From positions 373,140 through 437,139 of the forward strand of contig NZ_KE384027.1 of assembly GCF_000423505.1 (NCBI RefSeq): a stretch of 64,000 bases of DNA, given 5' to 3'. Made by a program: the position numbers and the translations under genes. The notes beneath the pieces were generated by a model. It was not told the origin of the DNA. It worked only from the letters and a program-made list of their open reading frames with translations, and did not search any database. The DNA is from Pseudoclavibacter soli DSM 23366. GTDB lineage: Bacteria > Actinomycetota > Actinomycetes > Actinomycetales > Microbacteriaceae. Below, in pieces: positions 50,275 through 58,369 of the stretch (position 1 is its first letter; the number at the start of each line of letters is the position of its first letter).

Positions 50275-51492
50275 ATGACGAATTCCGACGCGCGCGGATA
50301 CTCGATGGAGTCGACGGCACCATCACCGCTGGCGGAGCGCGCCCTCGCGGAGGTGGAGAAGTCGGAGCTCTCATTCGCGAAGACACTCGCGGCGAACGAC
50401 ACCGGGGCCACCGGTGGTCACCAATCAGGTGTCCTGATAAACAAGCGCGGCGGCCGAGTGCTCTTCCCCCAAGGGGAGCCCGAGACCTCTCCAGTCACGG
50501 AGGACATCGAGATCGCCTGGCAGCCGGCAGGCACGGTCACTCAGTCCAAGGCGAAGTGGTATTCCTCGAAAGGCGAGTATCGCGTCACCGGCGGTTTCGG
50601 CAAGGTGATCGGAGCGGAGAACGCGGGAGACCTCTTCATCCTGATCCGCGTGGACGAATCCGAGTACCTCGCATTCGTGCTCTCCACCGAGGCCGATATC
50701 GAGTTCTTCCGCTCCAGCACGGGCATCTCCCCGGCGGAGTCGAGCGCTCTACTTGAGGCCGGTGCAAGGAGCGATAATGGCGGGATCGGAGCCGAGATCG
50801 ACGAGGATACGCTGATCTCCCTCTTCGTCAGCGGTCTGGATGATGCGTTCCCCGCGGGTTCGCAGGTCGCGGCGGAGGCGCGGAGGATCTGCGAGCTGCT
50901 CGGCGGAGGCGTCGGGGACGCGATCGCGCGACCGGATCGGCGTCTTCTCGAATGGGTGGATCTCGAATACCGTCTCTTCCAGCGCATCGAGGAGCATAAC
51001 CTGCTGCCAGTCGTCAGGAGCGGGTTCCGCACGCTGCAGGAGTTCATCGATCTCGCGAACAGCGTCAAGAATCGGAGAGCTTCGAGGGCGGGGCATTCCC
51101 TCGAGTACCACGTCGAGGCCCTTCTGATCGCGAATCGGGTGGCCTATACCGCGCAGGGGAGGACGGAGCTGCACAAGCGACCGGACTTCCTCCTGCCGTC
51201 CGAGGACGCCTACCACGATCCGGCCTATCCATCGAAGGCTCTCTCGATGCTCGCGGTCAAGACCACGTGCAAGGACAGATGGAGGCAGGTGATCTCCGAG
51301 GCCGATCGCATCCAGGTGAAGCACCTGCTGACGCTGCAGCAGAGCATCAGCGCGCACCAGATCGAGGAGATGACCGACGCTGGCATTCAGCTGGTGGTGC
51401 CGCGGCGATTCCATCCGATGTACCCTGCGGAGTCTCGCAGTCGACTGATGTCGGTGGAGGCCTTTCTGCGCGACGCTCCGAAACTGAGCTGA
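50275..51492 (+). CDS. EcoRII-like type II restriction endonuclease
   Basis: 405 residues, the same length as EcoRII. The N-terminal half corresponds to the effector domain (WQPAGTVTQSKAKWYSSKGE). The C-terminal catalytic domain has HSLEYHVEALLIANRVAYTA, then KRPDFLLPSEDAYHDPAY and the PD-(D/E)xK strand MLAVKTTCKDRWRQV with the EcoRII-type active-site residues. The expected recognition sequence is CCWGG, known for this family; specificity here is inferred. GAGGAGG precedes the ATG. Its partner methyltransferase follows 47-110 bases downstream on the same strand. Confidence 0.9.
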   Translation: MTNSDARGYSMESTAPSPLAERALAEVEKSELSFAKTLAANDTGATGGHQSGVLINKRGGRVLFPQGEPETSPVTEDIEIAWQPAGTVTQSKAKWYSSKGEYRVTGGFGKVIGAENAGDLFILIRVDESEYLAFVLSTEADIEFFRSSTGISPAESSALLEAGARSDNGGIGAEIDEDTLISLFVSGLDDAFPAGSQVAAEARRICELLGGGVGDAIARPDRRLLEWVDLEYRLFQRIEEHNLLPVVRSGFRTLQEFIDLANSVKNRRASRAGHSLEYHVEALLIANRVAYTAQGRTELHKRPDFLLPSEDAYHDPAYPSKALSMLAVKTTCKDRWRQVISEADRIQVKHLLTLQQSISAHQIEEMTDAGIQLVVPRRFHPMYPAESRSRLMSVEAFLRDAPKLS

Positions 51493-51573
51493 CGCACTGA
51501 CCTTCAGCCGTGTCGGTGGTCTGTGCCACGATTCGGACATGACTCCTCGACACTCCGCAGCCCCTGCCCTCAT

Positions 51574-51612
51574 GGGGAAGATCATGGGACATAATGTCGG
51601 TATGATTTCCCC
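51574..51612. promoter_or_regulatory. Nested palindrome over the methyltransferase promoter and start
   Basis: GGGGAAGATCAT (51574-51585) mirrors ATGATTTCCCC (51602-51612) with one bulged base. At its centre GACATAATGTC (51588-51598) is a perfect palindrome that contains a CATAAT -10 box (51590-51595). The ATG at 51602 follows the -10 by 6 bases, which implies a leaderless mRNA and an operator that would shut it off. Confidence 0.72.
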
Positions 51613-52948
51613 AGATATGCTCCAGTCCGCGCCCTCCGCAGTGGAGATGCTCGCGGAGCTGAGAACCATCTACAGCGTCGAACAGATCGCCTCCAGACTC
51701 GGTGTCAGCCCGAAGACCGTGGAGCGATGGTCTCAGGGGACCTCCTCGTGCCGCAGCGGTTATCTGCCGGCGCTTCGAGAACTGCTCGACCCCCCCTTCG
51801 CACATGAACTCTCCACGGGGAGGTTCCGCACGATCGATCTGTTCGCGGGCATCGGCGGCATCCGCGCGGCATTCGCGCAGCACGGGGGCGAGTGCGTCTT
51901 CACCAGCGAGTGGAACACGTTCGCGCAGAAGACCTACCGTGCGAACTACGCCGATGGCGAGCCCCTGGTCGGTGACATCGTTCCGTATCCGGCGTCGCAG
52001 ATCCCGGATCACGACGTGCTTCTGGCGGGCTTCCCTTGCCAGCCGTTCTCTATCGCGGGCGTGAGCAAGAAGAACTCGCTCGGGCGCGCACACGGGTTCA
52101 AAGACAAGACGCAGGGCACGCTCTTCTTCGACGTCGCGAGAATCATCGACGAGAAGAGGCCGAAGGCCTTCCTGCTCGAGAACGTGAAGAACCTCCGCTC
52201 GCATGACAAAGGACGCACCTTTGAAGTGATCCGCTCGACGCTCGTCGAAGAGCTCGGCTACGATCTGCACGTTCAAGTGCTCGATGGACGTGACTTCGTG
52301 CCGCAGCATCGAGAGCGCATCATGATCGTGGGCTTCCGAGAGCCGCAGTCCGATTTCAGCTTCGATGACATCCGCCGACCGGAGCGTCGTCCGATCCTGG
52401 CCGACATCCTCCACCGCACTGATGGCACCGAACCGTACCTGCCATGGGACGGTGACCGATTCTTCGACCATGAACACGCGCGGGTGCTCGAGAAGTACAC
52501 GCTGACTCCTCGGCTGTGGGCCTATCTGCAGGGTTATGCTGCAAAGCACCGAGCAGCCGGAAACGGCTTCGGCTTCGGCCTCGTGGGGCCGCAGGACACG
52601 TCGCGGACGCTCAGCGCCCGCTACTACAAAGACGGCTCCGAGATCCTGATCTCACAGGGTGACGACCGTCGTCCTCGGCGCCTCACCCCACGAGAGTGCG
52701 CCCGTCTGATGGGGTATCCAGACACCTTCCAGATCCCGGTCTCCGATACGCAGGCCTACCGTCAATTCGGCAACTCGGTCGTGGTTCCCATGATCAGCGA
52801 GGTCGCCCGACTCATCGCGGAGCGAATCGCCCCCTCCAGCGCCGATGGCGCCCGTGGCGCGGGGCGTGATGTGGTGGCGCGCATGCGAGGCACAGCCGGG
52901 CCGGGTCCCTCGAGCGATGAGGTGCTCGAACTGCTGCGCGGGGAGTGA
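51602..52948 (+). CDS. Dcm-like DNA (cytosine-5) methyltransferase with N-terminal HTH
   Basis: 448 residues from ATG 51602 (upstream ATGs at 51539 and 51572 lie before the promoter). An HTH (EQIASRLGVSPKTVERWSQG, residues 28-47) precedes the methyltransferase: SAM motif DLFAGIGG (79-86), catalytic Cys146 in GFPCQPF, ENV (193-195), QHRERIMIVG and the GNSVVVP motif near residue 400. M.EcoRII/M.SsoII-type enzymes use such HTH domains to repress their own promoters. The last 35 residues after AERIAPSS exceed the usual end and resemble an antitoxin tail (see findings). It protects host DNA from the adjacent endonuclease. Confidence 0.92.
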   Translation: MISPDMLQSAPSAVEMLAELRTIYSVEQIASRLGVSPKTVERWSQGTSSCRSGYLPALRELLDPPFAHELSTGRFRTIDLFAGIGGIRAAFAQHGGECVFTSEWNTFAQKTYRANYADGEPLVGDIVPYPASQIPDHDVLLAGFPCQPFSIAGVSKKNSLGRAHGFKDKTQGTLFFDVARIIDEKRPKAFLLENVKNLRSHDKGRTFEVIRSTLVEELGYDLHVQVLDGRDFVPQHRERIMIVGFREPQSDFSFDDIRRPERRPILADILHRTDGTEPYLPWDGDRFFDHEHARVLEKYTLTPRLWAYLQGYAAKHRAAGNGFGFGLVGPQDTSRTLSARYYKDGSEILISQGDDRRPRRLTPRECARLMGYPDTFQIPVSDTQAYRQFGNSVVVPMISEVARLIAERIAPSSADGARGAGRDVVARMRGTAGPGPSSDEVLELLRGE

Positions 52949-52974
52949 CCGGATGAGCTGGGCGTGATGACCCC

Positions 52975-52996
52975 GTTCACCCGGCGTTCACCCGGC
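52975..52996 (+). promoter_or_regulatory. Two perfect 11-base direct repeats resembling a PHO box
   Basis: GTTCACCCGGC occurs twice head to tail (52975-52985, 52986-52996). The PhoP boxes of Streptomyces and relatives are built of 11-base units of the same GTTCACC type. A TACGCT -10-like box lies at 53046-53051. The next gene starts at 53144. Confidence 0.65.
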
Positions 52997-53143
52997 CGGC
53001 GGCGCGGCGCCACCTGGTGCTCGCCTGCGTGCCACCGCCGGCTCCTACGCTGAGCGCGCGGTCGCCCGAGACCGCCGCGGTCGACTGAGGCCGCGCAGCC
53101 ACCCGCGCGCCGCCATCGGCCGCGCCATCGCCGGAGGTTCCGA

Positions 53144-54793
53144 GTGTTCCAGCGCCGCAGACCCACCACCATCGCCCATCGCGCCCTTGCCGCCGCGGCC
53201 ATCGCGCTGCTCACCGGCGGCGGAGCACTGCTCGGCCCCGTGGCGGCGCAGGCCGACGCGCTGGCCGAGACCGGCGCATCCACCGGGGAGGGCAGCGTGC
53301 AGTACCTGGCTGCGCAGGCCGATGACTTGGTCGATGTGCGCATCAGCGATGTGCATCCGACGCAGCCTTCGCTCGGCTATGACGAGGTCTATTACAAGCT
53401 GGGCCGCTACACGCTCGGCAAAGACGAAGACAGTGGGAAGTCCAACAAGAAGTTCGACGACTGGTGCGAGACCAACGGCCAAGGGGAGGCCGCCTCAGTG
53501 TCTGAGGGAGCAACTTTGGCAGACACCTCCTCGTTCAGCTGTGAGATCGCAATCGGGGAGGAGACCGAAGACAGTATCGCCGAGATGAAGACGGTCGTGA
53601 TCGGCCCCGGCGGCACGCTGTATCTCACCGATGGACACCACACGCTCACCTCCTTCGCAGAGCTGACTTCCGACGGCGGCGAAGACATCCACGTGCGCCT
53701 AAAGGTTCTCGCCAACCTCAGCGACCTCTCGTCACGCGAGTTCTGGCAGACGATGGTCGACAACAAGTGGACCTGGCTGAAAGACGCCAGTGGCAACACC
53801 ATCACGCCGGCACAGCTGCCGACCAGTGTCGGGCTGAGCAACTTCCAGAACGACGAGTACCGCAGCCTGCTCTACTTCGGCCGTGACATCGGCTATGAAG
53901 CCGGGTCGATTCCGTTCCAGGAGTTCTACTGGGGCGACTGGCTGGCCAACACTGCGCAAGTCGACATTGACGACTGGGACAGCGATGCCGAAACTGCGCT
54001 CGCGACGGTGGAATCGGTGACTGAAAAGCAGGTGGCCCTGGCTGGTGACGAGCCGGTCAGCGGCGGTTTCACGGCGTCAGCTCTTGGGGTATTGAGCAAA
54101 TGGAACAACGGCAAGAACGCCACCAAGGGTGAGTTCGGTGATCTCGCTGCGCCGTACAGCGAGTCGAAGCCGGGCAAGATCGCCTACATGTTGCAGTACC
54201 GAGCCGCACTGCAGGCCAAGGGCATCAACCCGGACAGCGGGGCAGCACTCATCACCGTTGACGCCTCGCGCGGCACGCTCGTGGCTCCGGCGCAGAGCAG
54301 CCCGGGCGCGACAGTGACGGTCAGCGGCACGACCAACACACCTGAGGCTGTGGCCGACATCGAGCTGCACTCCGACCCGATTGTGCTTGCCACCGTCGTC
54401 ACTGACGATCACGGCGCGTTCAGCACTCAGATCACGTTGCCGAACACTGTGGCGCTCGGCACCCATGAGCTGGTCGCCACGGTTGCTGGTCAGGCGGTGA
54501 CTCAGACGGTGCGGGTTGCCCTGACCGACCCACCGACCAGCAGTGATGGCACGAGCAGTGACCAGGATTCGGCAGCGGTCGCGGCCGGTGATGAGACGAC
54601 CGCCGTGGCTGGTGCGGCTGCAGCCTCCGGCGAGCAGCGGTTGGCTGCTACAGGCACTGATGCCGACGCGATCTCGATCGTGCTGGCTCTAGGCATGCTC
54701 GTCGTGACCCTTGGCGTGGCGCTGGTGGTTGCCGCGCGCTGTGAGCAGACTGCTCAAGAGAGCCACGACGTTGCCCCAGTCAGTGGGGCGTGA
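53144..54793 (+). CDS. Secreted, LAxTG-anchored ParB-like nuclease-family protein
   Basis: 549 residues. A signal peptide (ALAAAAIALLTGGGALLGPV, cleavage near AQADA) precedes a domain with the ParBc_2 pattern: ISDVHPTQPSLGYDEVYYKL (residues 67-86), KTVVIGPGGTLYLTDGHHTL (149-168) and a long helical part. From about residue 365 an Ig-like beta domain follows (GATVTVSGTTNTPEAVADIE). The C-terminus has LAATG (500-504), a membrane helix and a polar tail, the same sorting class as the giant protein. Two cysteines at 108 and 133 could pair. GGAGG lies before the GTG start. Enzymatic activity is not proven. Confidence 0.8.
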   Translation: MFQRRRPTTIAHRALAAAAIALLTGGGALLGPVAAQADALAETGASTGEGSVQYLAAQADDLVDVRISDVHPTQPSLGYDEVYYKLGRYTLGKDEDSGKSNKKFDDWCETNGQGEAASVSEGATLADTSSFSCEIAIGEETEDSIAEMKTVVIGPGGTLYLTDGHHTLTSFAELTSDGGEDIHVRLKVLANLSDLSSREFWQTMVDNKWTWLKDASGNTITPAQLPTSVGLSNFQNDEYRSLLYFGRDIGYEAGSIPFQEFYWGDWLANTAQVDIDDWDSDAETALATVESVTEKQVALAGDEPVSGGFTASALGVLSKWNNGKNATKGEFGDLAAPYSESKPGKIAYMLQYRAALQAKGINPDSGAALITVDASRGTLVAPAQSSPGATVTVSGTTNTPEAVADIELHSDPIVLATVVTDDHGAFSTQITLPNTVALGTHELVATVAGQAVTQTVRVALTDPPTSSDGTSSDQDSAAVAAGDETTAVAGAAAASGEQRLAATGTDADAISIVLALGMLVVTLGVALVVAARCEQTAQESHDVAPVSGA

Positions 54794-54853
54794 CAGGCTG
54801 GAGATGCGCAGCGTGCACCAGACTCGCTGCTTTGCCAAACTGAGGAGGCCGTT

Positions 54854-55168
54854 GTGTCTGTTGTCGTCATCAATGCCCTGACCGTTCCCGAGGGCCAGGG
54901 GCTCGAACTCGAGAAGCGCTTCGCCGCACGCAAGCACGCTGTCGACGGGCAGCCCGGGTTCGAAGGCTTCCAATTGCTGCGACCCACTGCTGGCGAGTCG
55001 CGCTACTTCGTGGTGACGCAGTGGGCCACACAGGCCGATTTCGAGGCGTGGCGCGACAGCGAGGCCAATCAGAAGGCTCATGCACACAGCGGCGGAAAGA
55101 CCCCGGTCGCGCATGGCGCCGAGCTGCTCGAGTTCGAGGTCGTCGATCTCGCCGCGCTTGCAGAGTGA
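54854..55168 (+). CDS. Heme-degrading monooxygenase, MhuD/IsdG-like
   Basis: 104 residues of the antibiotic-biosynthesis-monooxygenase (ABM) fold. It matches mycobacterial MhuD closely in layout: Asn7, LEKRFAARKHAVDGQPGFEG, FQLLRPTAGESRYFVVTQW and Trp66, followed by His76/His78 where MhuD has the heme-ligand His75. It would cleave heme to release iron. GTG start after TGAGGAGG. It is not linked to heme-uptake genes in this window. Confidence 0.82.
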   Translation: MSVVVINALTVPEGQGLELEKRFAARKHAVDGQPGFEGFQLLRPTAGESRYFVVTQWATQADFEAWRDSEANQKAHAHSGGKTPVAHGAELLEFEVVDLAALAE

Positions 55169-55284
55169 AATCCTGCATCTGTGTAATGGCTGCTCGTGTG
55201 CCGCTGACGACCTCACGCTCGCGGCACGCCCATGAGTGAGCGACGTCGAGCGGCCTTACCTGAGGCCTTCGGAACTCGGGGGCC

Positions 55285-56514
55285 TCACCTGTCTCTGAGC
55301 GCTCCCGGGTTGAGGAACTGGCGGCCCCACAGGGAGCTCCGCTGGGTGTCGGTGAGGTGCGCGAAGTCTGCAGCCTCACTCCAGTTGTCTCGAATGGTGC
55401 CCACAATATAGTCGATTTCATCGTGAGCTTCGGCGCGAGTGACGCTCATATCGGCAGCATGTTTGGCGAGCAGGTTGAGGTTGCTTTCCCTCTCTCCGTT
55501 GCGCCCATAGGCGATCGCCTGTGATGCGGTCTCCCCTGAGCGTGACGTGGGGCTCAAGTCATATGCTGGCGTGAGGGTGAGTGCTGCCCCGTTCCAGAAT
55601 GCAGAATGGTTGCGGACATGATCGTCCGTGTTGCCAATCGCGATGTTGAATGCCACACGACGAAACAGTTCACGCGCGGGATCATTATCCGAGTGGGTGC
55701 GAAGCGCTTCCAAGATGTCCGGATACGTTCCGTATCGCGCTGATACTTCATCCAGCCCCAGAAAAGTCAACGCGGTGACCACATGCTTTCGAGTGCCATC
55801 TGGCGGGCGGTCAAAACGGCGCATGAGGATCACCTCTTTTCCGAGCGATCGAACCACGGTTGTGTCTACCGTCTCGATTCCCACCTTCTTGGCAAGGAAC
55901 ATGCTTGCCGCTTCGGCACCAACCACTGGGTAGTGATCACTGCTTGAAGAGAACTTTGCCATCCACGGCTGACCGTCTACGGTGATAGTCGCTTTCGGGC
56001 GTGCGCCACCAACGCTTGTCCCATGCACAAGCGCGCGGTCAAGCTCCGCGGGAAGGGGCACACCCTCTTCTATGAGTTCAGCGGCTCGTTGAAGCTGCTC
56101 CAAGGTTGCAGGGTCTGGCGAGCGCGGCACATACTCAGCCGAAGATCGCTGCACATCGAGTGCGCCAATTCGGTCAGAGCCGGACCGCAGCAGATAATCG
56201 AGTTCACGGAGACCGGCGCTGTTGTCGGGAACTGCGCCGTGTTGCCCGGTCGTTTCGAGAATCACTCTGCGCCCCCACCCGTCAGGCGCTGCGTCTTGTA
56301 CTTCGCCGGGAATCAGTGCATACCCCGATGACAGATACCGTGTCGGCGCAAGTGGCAGGCCAAATAGCGCCATTGCGTCGCCCCGCTCAAGGTAATGCCT
56401 CCCGTACTGGAATGCGAGACTCCCGTTGCTTTGTTCTGTGAGCATGCCGCATGGCACGGGAGACGTCTCCCCGGGTAACCAAGTCCAGACGAATCCGGTT
56501 CGTTCAGAAGTCAA
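55285..56514 (-). CDS. hipA: HipA-family serine/threonine kinase toxin
   Basis: 409 residues. The HipA fold is visible in VHGTSVGGARPKATITVDGQ near residue 170, AKFSSSSDHYPVVGAEAASM, ILMRRFDRP, the catalytic loop IGNTDDHVRNHSAFW and PAYDLSPT. Related HipA kinases phosphorylate glutamyl-tRNA synthetase or other targets and arrest growth. I prefer the TTG at 56514, since AAGGAG stands 7 bases upstream; a GTG at 56532 is also open. It overlaps the antitoxin gene's end, the standard hipBA arrangement. Codon use is less GC-rich than in neighbours, which suggests acquisition. Confidence 0.9.
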   Translation of the reverse strand: MTSERTGFVWTWLPGETSPVPCGMLTEQSNGSLAFQYGRHYLERGDAMALFGLPLAPTRYLSSGYALIPGEVQDAAPDGWGRRVILETTGQHGAVPDNSAGLRELDYLLRSGSDRIGALDVQRSSAEYVPRSPDPATLEQLQRAAELIEEGVPLPAELDRALVHGTSVGGARPKATITVDGQPWMAKFSSSSDHYPVVGAEAASMFLAKKVGIETVDTTVVRSLGKEVILMRRFDRPPDGTRKHVVTALTFLGLDEVSARYGTYPDILEALRTHSDNDPARELFRRVAFNIAIGNTDDHVRNHSAFWNGAALTLTPAYDLSPTSRSGETASQAIAYGRNGERESNLNLLAKHAADMSVTRAEAHDEIDYIVGTIRDNWSEAADFAHLTDTQRSSLWGRQFLNPGALRDR

Positions 56515-56848
56515 GGTCGGACTCCTTGACACGTGTCGTTGGTGGGCGAACTCTGCTGGGCATCAGGGCGACAGTCTTGCGCAGCTGGTCAACAAACCGG
56601 CCGACTTCCTGCGGGCCAGACGATGAGAACAGGGGGTACCCAGCGGCCTCGGCGACAGCGAACGCGCTGCCCATAGTGATGTTCGGGCTCCCCTGCTCCA
56701 CCTGAGCGACCGTATACCGGGAGACTCCAGCACGCACACCCACCTGAGCCTGCGTGAGATGGCGCTCGATGCGGTGGAATTTCACCTGCGCGCCGAACAC
56801 CCCGAGCGCATCACGCACATAGGGGGAGGGGGAGAGTTTCTTCTGCAT
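56504..56848 (-). CDS. hipB: HipB-like antitoxin (XRE-type HTH)
   Basis: 114 residues. The Cro/C1-type HTH is at residues 31-53 (LTQAQVGVRAGVSRYTVAQV). The C-terminal part contains a helix and a flexible end (RPPTTRVKESDLDF), which in HipB-like proteins contacts HipA. GGAGGTG precedes the ATG. It neutralises the toxin and represses the operon through the palindrome at 56878-56898. Confidence 0.88.
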   Translation of the reverse strand: MQKKLSPSPYVRDALGVFGAQVKFHRIERHLTQAQVGVRAGVSRYTVAQVEQGSPNITMGSAFAVAEAAGYPLFSSSGPQEVGRFVDQLRKTVALMPSRVRPPTTRVKESDLDF

Positions 56849-56877
56849 TGTCTACACCTCCAATGTGGCGTTATTTT

Positions 56878-56898
56878 AGCATAAGCTGCCTATATGCT
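56878..56898. promoter_or_regulatory. Candidate hipBA operator
   Basis: AGCATA (56878-56883) and TATGCT (56893-56898) form an inverted repeat with 9 bases between. On the minus strand a TAAAAT -10 box lies directly next to it (about 56873-56878), so HipB binding would cover the promoter. The layout is like the TATCC-N8-GGATA hip operators of enterobacteria. Confidence 0.6.
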
Positions 56899-57062
56899 CA
56901 TGTCACACCATACACAGTGCATGCTACCCGCACGGCTCTGGCTCGGCCTGCCCCGCATCGTGACACAACAAGGTCATCTGCGCGCTGATCGCGGCGGTGG
57001 ATTGCTACGTTGGTTTCGCATTCGCCAACCCGCAGCATTCTGATGAGAAGAGCAGCAAGACC

Positions 57063-58136
57063 ATGACCGAAGACGCCAGCACGATCCGCCGAGTCCCCCT
57101 GCCCCAGGCATTCCCCGACGCCAGCGAGGCGAAGACCTACGCCGGGCCGCTGGGGCTCGTCGGCAACACCCCGCTGGTGCGGGTGAATCGCCTGACCGAG
57201 GGGCTGCCGGGCGAGGTCTACGTCAAGCTCGACCAGTACAACTTCGGCGGCTCGTCGAAAGACCGCATCGGCATCAACATCGTGCGAGAGGCCGAGGCGC
57301 ATGGCGAACTCGCGCCCGGGCAGCGCATCATCGACAACGGTCGCGGCAACACCGTGCTCGGCTTGGCCTTTGCCGGCATCGCAACCGGACATCCAGTGAC
57401 CATCGTGAAGACCACATATCTGTCTCCCGAGAAAGAGCGGCTGCTGCGCTTCTTGGGCGCGGATGTGGTGCCCGGTCGATCCGACGTCCCGCTTTCTCAT
57501 CCCGATAACTGGCAGGCTGTGGCCAAACGTCATGCGGATGAAGACCCCGAGACCTGGTGGTCGCATCAGAGCGATATCTCGTATAACCCCGCAGCTCACT
57601 ATCAGTCGACCGGGCCCGAGATCTGGCGGCAGACCGAGGGGCGAGTGACCCATTTTCTCGCGGCGCTCGGCACTGGCGGCACCACGAAAGGCGTCGGCAC
57701 TTACCTCAAAGAGCGCAACCCAGATGTCACGATCATCGGCACCGAATTCGCCGAGAAGCTCAACGACCCGAACTTCAACCTGCTGCCCGCGTTTCGTCGC
57801 GATCCAGGGTGGGAGCAGCTCGAACGCAACTGGTCAGCCAACACCGACCTCGACGTGCTCGACGACATCCGCTCACTGCCGACCGCCGAGGTGATCGACT
57901 TCGGCTGGCACGTCGCACGCACCGAGGGCCTGGTGCTCGGCATTACTTCGATTCTCAGCTTGAAGATTGCGCTCGATCTGGCTCGCTCAGCCGGCCCTGA
58001 GTCAGTCATCGTTTCGTTCTCGGCTGACTCGGGGCGCGACTATCTCGAGCAGCAGTACAATGCTGATTGGCTGCGTGAGAACGGGTATGCCGAGATCGCC
58101 GACAAGTACGATCCGCAGCTACACTCACAGGTATGA
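57063..58136 (+). CDS. PLP-dependent cysteine synthase/cystathionine synthase-like enzyme with altered substrate loop
   Basis: 357 residues of fold-type II PLP enzymes. The PLP lysine is Lys66 in GGSSKDR, the phosphate loop GTGGTTKG lies near 210, and SADSGRDYL is near the end. The usual TSGNTG substrate-binding loop is NGRGNT at residues 92-97, so the classical carboxylate-binding residues are changed. The start ATG at 57063 is chosen over an upstream ATG that lacks a ribosome-binding site. It overlaps a 58-residue membrane-protein gene by four bases. A canonical cysteine synthase is encoded 2 kb downstream; this paralogue probably uses a different substrate. Confidence 0.82.
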   Translation: MTEDASTIRRVPLPQAFPDASEAKTYAGPLGLVGNTPLVRVNRLTEGLPGEVYVKLDQYNFGGSSKDRIGINIVREAEAHGELAPGQRIIDNGRGNTVLGLAFAGIATGHPVTIVKTTYLSPEKERLLRFLGADVVPGRSDVPLSHPDNWQAVAKRHADEDPETWWSHQSDISYNPAAHYQSTGPEIWRQTEGRVTHFLAALGTGGTTKGVGTYLKERNPDVTIIGTEFAEKLNDPNFNLLPAFRRDPGWEQLERNWSANTDLDVLDDIRSLPTAEVIDFGWHVARTEGLVLGITSILSLKIALDLARSAGPESVIVSFSADSGRDYLEQQYNADWLRENGYAEIADKYDPQLHSQV

Positions 58137-58309
58137 TCGAACGCCGCCGACTCCAGATCAAGGGGTTCATCGGGGTGCTTGTGGGCATCCTCGCCGGACT
58201 TTTGGTGCGCAATGCTCTCGTGGGCGTGGTGGTCGGCGTCATTGCAGCGTTCATCTTATGGATGCTCGATCCAGATTCCGACGACTACCATTCCCAGCGC
58301 ACGCGCTGA
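58133..58309 (+). CDS. Small membrane protein (58 residues)
   Basis: The frame starts with ATG overlapping the previous stop (ATGA) and reads MIERRRLQIKGFIGVLVGIL, then hydrophobic helices with AFILWMLDPDSDDYHSQRTR at the end. It has a basic start, two hydrophobic segments separated by VRNA, and a polar tail. Translational coupling supports that it is expressed with the PLP enzyme. No family recognised. Confidence 0.65.
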   Translation: MIERRRLQIKGFIGVLVGILAGLLVRNALVGVVVGVIAAFILWMLDPDSDDYHSQRTR

Positions 58310-58369
58310 GCGTGCTCTGAGCATCAGTCGTTGGTGCAACAAAAAAAGATGGTGCACAATCTAATCGCG

